A model generated the notes under the pieces. The model was not told the DNA's origin. It ran no database searches and saw only the letters and a program-made list of their open reading frames with translations. The position numbers and the translations under genes were made by a program. Below, piece by piece: positions 8,913 through 17,711 of a DNA stretch of 61,809 nucleotides (the first letter of the stretch is position 1; each line of letters starts with the position of its first letter). Source of the DNA: Egibacteraceae bacterium (GTDB lineage: Bacteria; Actinomycetota; Nitriliruptoria; Euzebyales; Egibacteraceae); the NCBI GenBank assembly GCA_030446745.1, contig JAUJMS010000006.1, positions 85,927 through 147,735 of the forward strand. The letters run 5' to 3'.

Positions 8913-9029
8913 CGCCCGCCCCGCCGTGCGGGCGGTCGCCGCATCGGCGAGAATGCCGCCAAGGCGACGTCCGCAGCGGCGTCTCGCCGCCCAGCGACCG
9001 GGCAGTGTCGGACCAGGAAGGCAACGTAC

Positions 9030-11594
9030 GTGGCTGAGGACATCACCGGCTCGCCAGAGCCTCGCAAGCGCACCGCGAAGAAGACGGCGGGCGACTCGGG
9101 CGCGGCGCGCAAGGTGGCGCCTCCCGCCGCGAAGGCGGCAGCGAAGCGTGCGACCACTGCGCGCAAGGCGACCGGCGCCGCTGCGGGATCCCCCGCCGCG
9201 CCGGTCGTTCCGACGGAGCCGATCCCGGCACCGGCGCCGACGGGAACGACGGCGTCTCGGCGCAAGGCGGCGCCGACAAAGAGCGCGTCGACGTCGAAGA
9301 AGGTGATTCCCGCGGCGCCGGCGGCGCCCCGGGTGGCGAAGGCCGCCCCGGCGGCCAAGGCCGCGCCGCCGGCGGCGAAGGCGGCGCAGGCCGCGCCGGC
9401 AGCGAAGGCCGCGGTCGGCAAGAAGGCCGCTCCGGCGGTGAAGAAGGCCGCTCCCGCGGTGAAGAAGGCCGCGCCCGCGGCGAAGAAGGCCGCTCCTGCG
9501 GTGAAGAAGGCCGCTCCCGCGGCGAAAAAGGCAGCGACCGCGAAGAAGGCGGCGCCGGCCGCGAAGAAGGCCACGAAGGCCGCACCATCCGCGGCGACCG
9601 CAGCCGCCGAGCAGCAGACCCCCGCCCCGGCCGTCGTGCCCGAGCCGGTCGTCGCCGCGCAGGAGGCGACCGGCCGGAAGGGCACGGCGAAGAAGGCGGC
9701 GGCGCGCAAGGCCCCGACGGCGCCCGCGCGCAAGGCTGGGAAGAAGGCCGCGAAGAAGGCGGCGAAGCGCGGAGTCCCGGCCCGCGAGACGGCCGGCGCC
9801 GCCGCGGCCGCCGACCTTGCGCCCGACGTCGACCGGGCGCCCGTCGCCGCCGCGGCGATGTCCGCGGAACCCGGCCTCGACGGGCAGGGCGCGATGCCCG
9901 ACCCCGCGCAGGTGGAGCGCACCTGGCTCGCGTCGTACCCGCCCGGCGTGCCCGAGACGTACCCCTACCCCGAGGTGCCGCTGACGCGCCTGCTCGACGA
10001 CGCCGCGAAGGACTTCCCGCAGCAGGTCGCGATCGAGTTTCTCGGCAAGACGATGACCTACAAGCAGCTGCTCGACCAGGTCGACCGGTTCGCCACCGCG
10101 CTGCGCAACCTCGGCGTGAACAAAGGCGACCGCGTCGGCATCGTGCTGCCGAACTGCCCGCAGCACGTCATCGCGATCTTCGCGGCGTTGCGCATCGGCG
10201 CGATCGTGGCGGAGAACAACCCGCTGTACACCGAGACCGAGCTCGAGCACCAGATCAACGACGCGGGCTGCAAGGTGCTGGTCATCCTTGACCCCGTGTA
10301 CCAGAAGATCGGCAAGCTCAAAGGGCGGCTGCGCACCGTCGAGCACGTCGTCAGCACGGGACTCCAGGACTACCTGCCCGGTGCCAAGAGCAAGCTGTTC
10401 GCGCTGAAGTACCGCAAAGACCCCAGCGTCTACTACCAGATCCCCGCGGGCGAGGGCGTCCAGCGTTTCACCGAACTGATCGCGCGGACGCCGCCGACCG
10501 CGACGCAGGTCGACGTCGACCCGCGCGACGATCTGGCAATGCTGGTCTACACCGGCGGAACGACCGGCGTGAGCAAGGGCGTGATGCTCACGCACTACAA
10601 CCTCGTGACCAACGCGTTCCAGGGGCGGTTGTGGATGCCCGACGTCCAGGCGGGGCGCGAGAACGTGCTGTGCGTCATGCCGTTCTTCCACTCCTACGGC
10701 CTGACCACGTGCCTGACGCTGGGAATGCTGTCGGCCGCGACGCTGACGCTGCTGCCGCGCTTCGAGCGCGACACCGTGCTCAAGACCATCGACAAGCGCA
10801 AGCCGACGCTGTTCCCGGGCGTGCCGACGATCTACGTCGCGCTCAACGGCGCCCCGAACGTCAAGAAGTTCGACCTCACGTCGATCCGCGCGTGCCTGTC
10901 GGGTGCCGCCCCGCTGCCCGTCGAGGTCGCGACGACGTTCGAGAACCTGACGGGCGGCAAGCTGCGCGAGGGGTACGGACTGACCGAGACCTCGCCGATC
11001 ACCCACGCCAACCCGATCTACGGCAAGGCGAAGAAGGGCCACATCGGCCTGCCGGTGACCGACACGGTGTGCACGCTGCTCGACCTGGAGGACCCGTCGC
11101 GCCCGGCGCCGCCCGGCGAGCCGGGCGAGCTCGCGATCTGGGGGCCGCAGGTGATGAAGGGCTACTGGAACCGCCCCGACGAGACCGAGCAGGTGCTCAA
11201 GGACGGCTGGCTGCTCACCGGCGACATCGCGTCGATGGACGACGAGGGGTACTTCGCCATCGTCGACCGCAAGAAGGACATGATCATCGCCGGCGGGTTC
11301 AACATCTACCCGCGCGACATCGAAGAGGTGCTCTACACCCACCCCAAGGTCGAGAAGGCCGTCGTGGCGGGCATCCCCGACGAGTACCGCGGCGAGACGG
11401 TGAAGGCCTACATCGTCACCAAGCCCGGGCAGACCGCCACCGAGGCCGAGATCGACGAGTTCCTGCGCGGCAAGCTCGCCGCCTACAAGGTGCCCAAGCA
11501 GTACGAGTTCCGCAGCGAGCTGCCCGAGACGATGGTCGGCAAGGTGCTGCGCCGCAAGCTCATCGAGGAGGAACTCGCCAAGCAGCGCGCGTGA
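9030..11594 (+). CDS. Long-chain acyl-CoA ligase with histone-H1-like Lys/Ala/Pro-rich N-terminal tail
   Basis: 854 aa from GTG 9030, with GGAAGG about 10 nt upstream. Residues 1 to about 288 are low complexity: runs of KKAAPA, AAKKA and RKA units, strongly basic, like the tails of histone H1-like or mycobacterial HU proteins. A complete adenylate-forming domain follows from WLASYPPGVPETYPYPEVPL at about 299. It has the ATP-binding loop YTGGTTGVSKGVMLTH (about 505-520), YGLTETSP, the TGD motif in GWLLTGDIAS, and the hinge DRKKDMIIAGGFNIYPRDIEE. The domain activates fatty acids to acyl-CoA via acyl-AMP. The ligase alone has normal FadD length (about 560 aa); possible internal starts are near residues 277 and 289. 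The tail is in frame and has its own ribosome-binding site, so I keep the long form. Confidence 0.88.
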   Translation: MAEDITGSPEPRKRTAKKTAGDSGAARKVAPPAAKAAAKRATTARKATGAAAGSPAAPVVPTEPIPAPAPTGTTASRRKAAPTKSASTSKKVIPAAPAAPRVAKAAPAAKAAPPAAKAAQAAPAAKAAVGKKAAPAVKKAAPAVKKAAPAAKKAAPAVKKAAPAAKKAATAKKAAPAAKKATKAAPSAATAAAEQQTPAPAVVPEPVVAAQEATGRKGTAKKAAARKAPTAPARKAGKKAAKKAAKRGVPARETAGAAAAADLAPDVDRAPVAAAAMSAEPGLDGQGAMPDPAQVERTWLASYPPGVPETYPYPEVPLTRLLDDAAKDFPQQVAIEFLGKTMTYKQLLDQVDRFATALRNLGVNKGDRVGIVLPNCPQHVIAIFAALRIGAIVAENNPLYTETELEHQINDAGCKVLVILDPVYQKIGKLKGRLRTVEHVVSTGLQDYLPGAKSKLFALKYRKDPSVYYQIPAGEGVQRFTELIARTPPTATQVDVDPRDDLAMLVYTGGTTGVSKGVMLTHYNLVTNAFQGRLWMPDVQAGRENVLCVMPFFHSYGLTTCLTLGMLSAATLTLLPRFERDTVLKTIDKRKPTLFPGVPTIYVALNGAPNVKKFDLTSIRACLSGAAPLPVEVATTFENLTGGKLREGYGLTETSPITHANPIYGKAKKGHIGLPVTDTVCTLLDLEDPSRPAPPGEPGELAIWGPQVMKGYWNRPDETEQVLKDGWLLTGDIASMDDEGYFAIVDRKKDMIIAGGFNIYPRDIEEVLYTHPKVEKAVVAGIPDEYRGETVKAYIVTKPGQTATEAEIDEFLRGKLAAYKVPKQYEFRSELPETMVGKVLRRKLIEEELAKQRA

Positions 11595-11613
11595 CGCCCA
11601 CTACCATTGCGGG

Positions 11614-12252
11614 ATGAGCCCGCGGGTGTTCATCGTCGACAACTACGACAGCTTCACCTACAACCTGGCCCAGGAGCTCGGCGAGCTGGGCGCCGACGTC
11701 GAGGTCGCCCGCCACGACGCGTTCACCGTCGCCGAGCTGGCCGACGCCGCGCCCGACGGGATCGTCATCTCGCCCGGGCCGGGGACGCCGAAGGACGCCG
11801 GGCTGTCCAACGACGTCATCCGCACCTTTGCCGGCCACATCCCGCTGCTCGGCGTGTGCCTTGGCCACCAGTGCATCGCCGAGGTCTACGGCGGCGCGGT
11901 CGTGCGCGCGTCCGAGCTGGTTCACGGCAAGACCTCGCCGATCTCGCACGACGGCGCCGGCGTGTTCGCCGGTCTGCCGCAGCCGTTCGACGCGACGCGC
12001 TACCACTCGCTGGTCGTGGATCCGGCCACCGTCCCCGACGTGCTCGACGTCACCGCGCGCACCCCCAACGGACTGATCATGGGGCTGCGCCACCGCGACG
12101 TCGCCGTAGAGGGCGTGCAGTTCCACCCCGAGTCGATCCTGACCACCTCCGGCCAGGACCTGCTCGCCAACTTCTTGCACTCCCTGCCGGCGCGCGGTGC
12201 CCGCGTAACCGCGGCGGCCGCTCGCCTCAGCCGGCCGCGGTGCGGCCGATGA
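11614..12252 (+). CDS. pabA: Aminodeoxychorismate/anthranilate synthase glutamine amidotransferase component
   Basis: 212 aa class I glutamine amidotransferase that supplies ammonia to the chorismate-using subunit (folate or tryptophan branch). It starts with the family signature VFIVDNYDSFTYNLAQELGELGA. The nucleophile is Cys82 in GVCLGHQ; His171 and Glu173 lie in QFHPES. The loop SPGPGTPKDAGLS is also typical of PabA/TrpG. In mycobacteria the trpG/pabA gene also sits facing pknB, which matches here. No trpE/pabB is nearby, so PabA versus TrpG cannot be decided. The 3' end overlaps the convergent universal-stress-like gene by 26 bp. Confidence 0.9.
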   Translation: MSPRVFIVDNYDSFTYNLAQELGELGADVEVARHDAFTVAELADAAPDGIVISPGPGTPKDAGLSNDVIRTFAGHIPLLGVCLGHQCIAEVYGGAVVRASELVHGKTSPISHDGAGVFAGLPQPFDATRYHSLVVDPATVPDVLDVTARTPNGLIMGLRHRDVAVEGVQFHPESILTTSGQDLLANFLHSLPARGARVTAAAARLSRPRCGR

Positions 12253-12970
12253 CGATGGTGGCGCCGGCGCGGCGGGCCAGCTGACCGGCGCCGGTGCGCG
12301 CCGCGACCTCGTCCATCGCGACCGGCTCGCTGGCGCCGATGGCGACGAAGCCGGTTCGGGTCGCGGTTTCGGCGAGCAGGTCGATGAGGTCGCGACCGAC
12401 GACCACCGACGCGCGCAGGTCCGGGGCGAGCCGCTTGCACAGCAGGCGCCCCTCGGACACGGCGTCGTCGTCGGCGACGCGGTGCAGCGTGGTGGCGGGG
12501 ACCTCGAACGCGGTGGCCCACTGCTGCGCGAGGCCGGCGACGAGCGGGGCGTTGGGGCCGGGACCGACGGCGACGACGATCTCGCTGATGTCGGACAGCT
12601 CGCCGGCGCGTACCAGCAGGACGTCGCACGGCGGTGCCACGAGGATCTCGCGGGCGAGCAGGTCGTCGCCGGCCTCCGCCGGCTGCCACTCGACCACGAG
12701 CAGGCCGGCGTTGACCTCGCTCGCCAGGGCGCGCACGCCGACGAGGTCGACCGGGGCGTCGCCGTCCCAGACCATCGCCGTGACGCCGCGGCGCGCGGCG
12801 ACGAGGGTGACCGCCTCGGCGGCCTCCGCGCCGTCGGCACCGTGCAGCGCCGGGCCGTGGGCGTGCAGCGCACCGCCGCCGACGCCCGCGGCGGCCAGCG
12901 TCGTCAACACGGGCGCGTTGTGCGCGGTGCGGTACAGCAGCAGCGTCGAGCGGTGCGCGGGCGGCGTCAC
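12227..12970 (-). CDS. Universal stress protein (UspA)-like tandem-domain protein
   Basis: 247 aa. Two alpha/beta halves can be seen, each with a GxxxxVDLVGVRALASEVNAGLLVVEW-like strand-helix pattern. The C-terminus VARRAGATIVIGRT is typical of the last strand of USP domains in permease- or kinase-linked proteins. The glycine-rich ATP-binding loop (G-2x-G-9x-G-S/T) is not well preserved, so nucleotide binding is uncertain. The start overlaps the pknB stop by 4 bp, making it the last gene of the pknB-fhaA operon. Family assignment is moderate; alternatively it is a divergent lineage-specific protein. Confidence 0.55.
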   Translation of the reverse strand: MTPPAHRSTLLLYRTAHNAPVLTTLAAAGVGGGALHAHGPALHGADGAEAAEAVTLVAARRGVTAMVWDGDAPVDLVGVRALASEVNAGLLVVEWQPAEAGDDLLAREILVAPPCDVLLVRAGELSDISEIVVAVGPGPNAPLVAGLAQQWATAFEVPATTLHRVADDDAVSEGRLLCKRLAPDLRASVVVGRDLIDLLAETATRTGFVAIGASEPVAMDEVAARTGAGQLARRAGATIVIGRTAAG

Positions 12971-14877
12971 GAGGTCGGCTGCTCAGTTGCCTCGTCGGGC
13001 TCCGTGGCGTCCGGCTCCGGCTCGGGTTCCTCTGGCTCCGGCTGTGGTTCCTCTGGCTCCGGCTCCGGCTCTGGCTCTGGTTCGGGCTCCGGCTCGGGTT
13101 CGGGCTCCGGCTCGGGCTCGGGTTCGGGTTCGGGTTCGGGTTCGGGTAACGGCGACGGTGGCGGTGGCGGCGGCGGGGATGGCTTCTCGCCCTGCGAGAC
13201 GAAGAGCGTGACCGGCGCGCCGTAGTCCACCGTCGAGCCGCTCACCGGTCTCGTGGCGATGGCCCGGCCGCGGCCCACGTCGTTGGCGAACTGGCGCACC
13301 ACGGTGATCTCCAGGCACGGCGGCGTCGCGCAGCTGTCGCGCAGCGCGTCGAGCGCCGCCGTCTCGGTCCTGCCGCGAACGTCGGGGATGGTGACCGTCT
13401 CCGGTCCCGCGGACACGACGAGGTCGACGTCGGTGCCTTCCTTCACCTGGGCGCCGGCGCGCGGGCGGGTGCGGATCACGACGCCGGCGGCGAACTCGTC
13501 GCTGCGCTCGGTGGCCTGTTCGCCGACCGACAACGCCGAGTCCTGAATCACCGCGAGCGCGTCGTTGAGGCGTCGGCCACGCAGCCGCGGCACCTTCGCC
13601 AGCGGCGGACCGTCGCTCACCTCGAGGAGGACCTCGCTGCCGGGTTCGACCATCGTGCCGGGGGCGGGGTCGGTGCTGAGCACCGTCCCTTCAGGTGCCT
13701 CCGTGCTCTCGACACGCGTCACCGTCGGCTCGAGGCCGGCGTCCTGCAGGGTGGCGCGGGCCTCACCGACCTTCTCGTCCACGACGTTCGGCACGGCGAC
13801 GAGGGGCACCTCCTCCTCGGGCTGGAAGAGCCGGGCGAGCAGGAACGCCGCCAACGCGAAGGCGGTGATCAGCAACAAGACGAGCAGCACGTAGCCGACG
13901 CCACGGTTGCCGCGGTCGTCGTCGTCGACGGTGCGGTCGCGCTCGTACACCGGTGGGGCCGCGACGACGGTGCGGTCGCGGGCGAGCACCTGCGTCGCGG
14001 CGTAGGCGAGCGCTGGCGGCGCGGACACCGTCAGCCCGCGCACCGCACGCTGGATGTCGTCGTGGAACTCGCGCGCGTCCTGGTAGCGGTCGGCGGGGTC
14101 CTTGGCCATCGCCTTGAGGACGACCGCCTCGAGCGTCGGCGAGATCTCTGCGTTGAGCTGCGCCGGGCGGATCGGCTCTTCGGACACGTGCTTGTACGCC
14201 AGCGCGACGGCCGAGTCGGCGGCGAACGGCTGCCGCCCCGTCAGCATCTCGTAGAGCACCACCCCGAGGCTGTAGACGTCGGTGCGCCGGTCGACGTCGC
14301 GGCCCTGCGCCTGCTCCGGGGCGATGTAGGCGGCGGTGCCGAACACCGCCGCGGTCTGGGTGACCGTCTCGGTGTTGGCGGCCCGCGCGATCCCGAAGTC
14401 GGTGACTTTCACCTGCCCGTCGTCGGAGATCATGATGTTCGCGGGCTTGACGTCGCGGTGCACCAAGCCGCGCTCGTGGGCGTAGTGCAGGGCGAGCGCC
14501 GCGTCGCCGGCGATCTCGGCCGCGCGCTCCGGCAGCACCCCCTCCGTGCGCAGGATGTCGCGCAGGCTGCGGCCCGACACGTACTCCATCACGATGAATG
14601 GCCGGCCGTCCTGCTCCCCGGTGTCGTACACCGCGACCATGTTGGGGTGGTTCAAGCTCGCGGCGGCGCGCGCCTCGCGCTTGAAGCGCTCGACGAACGA
14701 CGGGTCGTCGGTGTAGCGGTGGTGCAGGAGCTTGACGGCGACCTGCCGGTCGAGCACCGCGTCGTCGGCCAACTCGACGTCGGCCATCCCGCCCTGCCCG
14801 AGCAGGCCACGCAGGGCGTAGCGACCGGCGAGCACGCGCCGGTCGCCGCTGCGCGACAGCGGGGTCGTCTCGTCCAT
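12967..14877 (-). CDS. pknB: Serine/threonine-protein kinase PknB with three PASTA domains and a Pro-Glu tail
   Basis: 636 aa from ATG 14877. The open frame continues upstream across the pbpA end, but the kinase N-terminus begins here. Cytosolic Hanks-type kinase (about 17-285): P-loop GQGGMADV 27-34, Lys49, HRD 140-142, DFG 160-162, APE 186-188. After a juxtamembrane linker comes one TM helix (GYVLLVLLLITAFALAAFLL), then three extracellular PASTA repeats, which bind muropeptide or lipid II. The last ~75 residues are an outside tail of PPP followed by (EP)n repeats. PknB phosphorylates cell-wall and division proteins, including FHA partners. No pknA is present, unlike mycobacteria. Confidence 0.95.
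   Translation of the reverse strand: MDETTPLSRSGDRRVLAGRYALRGLLGQGGMADVELADDAVLDRQVAVKLLHHRYTDDPSFVERFKREARAAASLNHPNMVAVYDTGEQDGRPFIVMEYVSGRSLRDILRTEGVLPERAAEIAGDAALALHYAHERGLVHRDVKPANIMISDDGQVKVTDFGIARAANTETVTQTAAVFGTAAYIAPEQAQGRDVDRRTDVYSLGVVLYEMLTGRQPFAADSAVALAYKHVSEEPIRPAQLNAEISPTLEAVVLKAMAKDPADRYQDAREFHDDIQRAVRGLTVSAPPALAYAATQVLARDRTVVAAPPVYERDRTVDDDDRGNRGVGYVLLVLLLITAFALAAFLLARLFQPEEEVPLVAVPNVVDEKVGEARATLQDAGLEPTVTRVESTEAPEGTVLSTDPAPGTMVEPGSEVLLEVSDGPPLAKVPRLRGRRLNDALAVIQDSALSVGEQATERSDEFAAGVVIRTRPRAGAQVKEGTDVDLVVSAGPETVTIPDVRGRTETAALDALRDSCATPPCLEITVVRQFANDVGRGRAIATRPVSGSTVDYGAPVTLFVSQGEKPSPPPPPPPSPLPEPEPEPEPEPEPEPEPEPEPEPEPEPEPEPEEPQPEPEEPEPEPDATEPDEATEQPTS
12995..13150 (-). repeat. 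Low-complexity hexanucleotide repeat encoding the (Glu-Pro)n tail of PknB
   Basis: About 150 bp of degenerate 6-nt units (GGCTCC, GGCTCG, GGTTCG read on the plus strand) encode the alternating Glu-Pro tail. The run is purine/pyrimidine-biased and near-perfect, so its length is likely to vary between strains by slippage and to be error-prone in assembly. Confidence 0.8.
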
Positions 14878-14911
14878 CGGCCCTACCGGCTCCGTCCTGT
14901 TGGGTGCGGTC

Positions 14912-16375
14912 TCAGCGCAGCGCCGCTTCCAGCACCGCCTTGGCGATCGGCGCGGCGCCGGCGCCGCCGGTGGCCTCGCTGCCCACATCGCCCCCGTCGG
15001 GAACGACGACCGCGACGGCGACCTGCGGGTCGTCCAGCGGCGCAAAGCCGACGAACCACACCGTCGGGTTGCGCTGCTCGCCGACCTCCGCGGTGCCGGT
15101 CTTGCCCGCCACGTCCGCCGCCGGCAGCGCGGCGTTACGGCCGCTGCCGTCGGTGACGACCCCGCGCATCATCGCCTGGAGCGCGGCCGCGGTCTCGGGG
15201 CTGACGACACGCCCGTCGTCGCGGCCGCCCAGCGCGAGCGGCTGGGGGGTCGCCTCGCGCACGACCCGGCCGCTGAAGTCCTCGACACGGTCGATGACGT
15301 AGGGGCGCATGAGCACGCCGTCGTTGGCGACGGCCCCCGCGATCATCGCCATCTGCAGCGGCGTGACGCGTACGTCGCGCTGGCCGATGGCGCTCTGGGC
15401 GGTCGACGGCGCGTCGAGTTCTCGAGGGATCCGGCTGGGGGCGAACGGCAGCTGGAAGTCCCACGCCGCGTTGAGCCCGAAGGCCTCAGCCTGCGCGACG
15501 AGCTTCGCCGCGCCGACGTCGACGCCGAGGCGCGCGAACGTCGTGTTGCAGCTCACCTCGAGCGCCCGCTGCAGCGTGAGCGGGTTGCCGCCGTTGCACA
15601 GATCGCCGCCGAAGTTGCCGATCGCCGCGGTGGTCTGCGGGGGGGTGTACTCGCGCGGGTCATCGAACATGTCGTCGGGCGTCACGCCGTCCTCCAGCGC
15701 GGCCGCGGCGGTCACGATCTTGAACGTCGAGCCTGGGGGATACAGCTCGCGCAGCGCGCGGTTGCGGCGCTCGTTCTCGGTGCGGTCCCAGTACGACACC
15801 GCGGCGTCGCGGTCGAACGTCGCAAGCATGTTGGGGTCGTAGGACGGGTTGGACCACAGCGCGAGTACCGCCCCGGTGGCCGGCTCGAGCGCCACGACCG
15901 CCCCGGTGCGGTCGCCGAGCGCCGCGCGCGCGGCGGCCTGCACCCGTGGGCGCAGCGTGACGACGACGTCGTCGCCCTGAGGCTCCCGCCCGGTCAGAAA
16001 GTCGCCGAGGTTGCGCGCGAAGGCCTCGGGGGCGTCGCCGACAAGCAGCCGGTTGGCGCTCGCCTCGAGCTCCGAGCGGCCGTAGACCAGCGAGTAGAAG
16101 CCGGTCAGGTGCGCCCACAGCGGCCCTTGCGGGTAGGACCGTTCGTACTTGTAGCGCCCGTCGGTCGCCTGCGACCGGGCGAGTTCGACCGCGTCGCCGC
16201 CGCCGGCGACGATCGACCCGCGCTGGACGGCGTACTCGGAGATGATCCTGCGGCTGTTGCGGTTGTCGTCGGCGAGGTCGTCGGCGCGCAGCACCTGCAG
16301 GTAGTTGAGATTGACGAACAGCGCCGCGAACAGCACGAACATCACCGCGGCGACCCGTCGCAGCTGGCGCGTCAC
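14912..16375 (-). CDS. pbpA: Class B penicillin-binding protein PbpA
   Basis: 487 aa peptidoglycan DD-transpeptidase. The start is GTG 16375, overlapping the ftsW/rodA stop by 4 bp; the long open frame upstream is a shadow of that gene. One N-terminal TM helix (about 9-26) is followed by the non-penicillin-binding module (about 40-150) and the transpeptidase domain with SxxK Ser216-Lys219 (STFK), SxN Ser275-Asn277 (SCN) and KTG at Lys425. It is typically partnered with the SEDS polymerase encoded directly upstream, and is a substrate of PknB in related actinobacteria. Length is normal for PbpA. Confidence 0.95.
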   Translation of the reverse strand: MTRQLRRVAAVMFVLFAALFVNLNYLQVLRADDLADDNRNSRRIISEYAVQRGSIVAGGGDAVELARSQATDGRYKYERSYPQGPLWAHLTGFYSLVYGRSELEASANRLLVGDAPEAFARNLGDFLTGREPQGDDVVVTLRPRVQAAARAALGDRTGAVVALEPATGAVLALWSNPSYDPNMLATFDRDAAVSYWDRTENERRNRALRELYPPGSTFKIVTAAAALEDGVTPDDMFDDPREYTPPQTTAAIGNFGGDLCNGGNPLTLQRALEVSCNTTFARLGVDVGAAKLVAQAEAFGLNAAWDFQLPFAPSRIPRELDAPSTAQSAIGQRDVRVTPLQMAMIAGAVANDGVLMRPYVIDRVEDFSGRVVREATPQPLALGGRDDGRVVSPETAAALQAMMRGVVTDGSGRNAALPAADVAGKTGTAEVGEQRNPTVWFVGFAPLDDPQVAVAVVVPDGGDVGSEATGGAGAAPIAKAVLEAALR

Positions 16376-17711
16376 GCTGCCGGCTCCTGCGTCTGCGGCT
16401 CGCGCGCCGCCTCGGCCGAGACGCGCAACAGCAGCGCGACCAGCGCGTAGTTGGCCACCAGCGACGAGCCGCCGTAGGACATGAACGGCAGCGTCACGCC
16501 CGTCAACGGCAACAGCCGCGTCACGCCGCCGAGGATCACGAACACCTGCAGCGCGAACAGCACGGTCAGCCCCGCGGCGAGCAGCTGGCCGAACTCGTCG
16601 CGGCAGCGCGCCGCGACGGAGAAGCCGCGGGCCACGAACAGGAAGTAGCACAACAGCAACGCGGTCAGTCCGATCAGGCCGGTCTCCTCGCCGAACGCCG
16701 CGAAGATGAAGTCGGTGCTGATCGCCGGGATCATGTCGGGGCGCCCCTGGCCGAGCCCGACGCCGAACACGCCGCCGGTGCCGAAGGCGAACAGCCCCTG
16801 GGCGAGCTGGTAGCCGGCGGTGTCGTACACCGTCCAGGGGTCCAGCCAGGTGCCGATGCGCTGCTGGACGTGGCCGAAGATCGTCCACGCGGTGAACGCG
16901 CCGGCGCCGAACAGCGCCATGCCGATGACGGCGTACGTCGCGCGCGCCGTGGCGACGTAGAGCATCGCGACGAAGATGCCGAACACCAGCAGGCTCAGTC
17001 CGAGGTCCTTCTGCACGACCAGGACCGAGAGGCTGACCGCCCACACCGCGAGGATCGGCCCGAACGCCCGCGCCGGGGGCAGCATGAACGGGCCGATGCG
17101 GTTCGTCGCAACGGTCAGCAGTGCACGCTTCTCGGCCAGGTAGCTCGCGAAGAACGCGACGAGCCCGAGCTTGGCGACCTCGCCTGGCTGGAACGACAGC
17201 GTGCCGAGCCGGATCCAGATCTCGGCGCCGTTGACCTCGGCGCCAAGGCCGGCACCGACGGCATGAGCAGGAAGACCAGCGCGCCGATGCCGATGAGGTA
17301 GCGGTAGCGGTCGAGCACGCGGTAGTCGCGCACGACGACGAGCACGACGACGAAAACCGCGACCGCGAGCACCGTCCAGACCGTCTGCGCCGGCGCCTGC
17401 GCGGTCTCCTCGGCGAAGTCCAGCCGGCGCACCATCACCAGCCCGAGACCGTTGAGCAGGAACGCGAGCGGGAGCAGCACCGGGTCGGCGCCCGCGGCCA
17501 GCCGGCGGCTGGTGAGGTGAGCGGCCGCGGCCAGGGCGGCCATCGCCCCGCCGTAGGCGAGCAGGCCGGCGGGCAGCACCCCGCTTTGGGCCAGCCCGAC
17601 CAGCGCGTAGGCGCAGAGAATAACGAGCAGCGCGAGCAGCAGCAGGCTGAGCTCCGTGTTCGCCCGTCGACGGCTGCCGACGCCGGCTTCGGCGGTGCCT
17701 GCGACGCTCAC
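16372..17711 (-). pseudogene. SEDS peptidoglycan glycosyltransferase RodA/FtsW (apparent single-base frameshift)
   Basis: SEDS polymerase with about 10-12 TM helices. The N-terminal part begins at GTG 17711 (4-bp overlap with pstP) and runs in frame through RYRYLIGIGALVFLLMP. The C-terminal part is in another frame and includes GAEVNGAEIWIRLG, FQPGEVAKL, AVSLSVLVVQKDLGLSLLVF, the EETGLIG region and the final LPFMSYGGSSL signature. The parts join if one C (plus strand) is restored near 17249-17251, giving a product of about 446 aa. The gene is normally essential, so a base-calling error is far likelier than real loss. Its position pstP-rodA-pbpA matches mycobacterial rodA, but FtsW cannot be excluded from sequence alone. 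Confidence 0.88.

Noticed and set aside
7872-11342. Very long minus-strand open frame (1156 codons) opposite the YihY and acyl-CoA ligase genes.
   Set aside because: It is the antisense shadow of high-GC coding sequence: His/Arg/Gly-rich, no domains, and both plus-strand genes are clear.
13060-13150. Short direct repeats that could be taken for a CRISPR array or VNTR.
   Set aside because: The repeats are 6 bp long, without spacers, and encode the Glu-Pro tail of PknB in frame.
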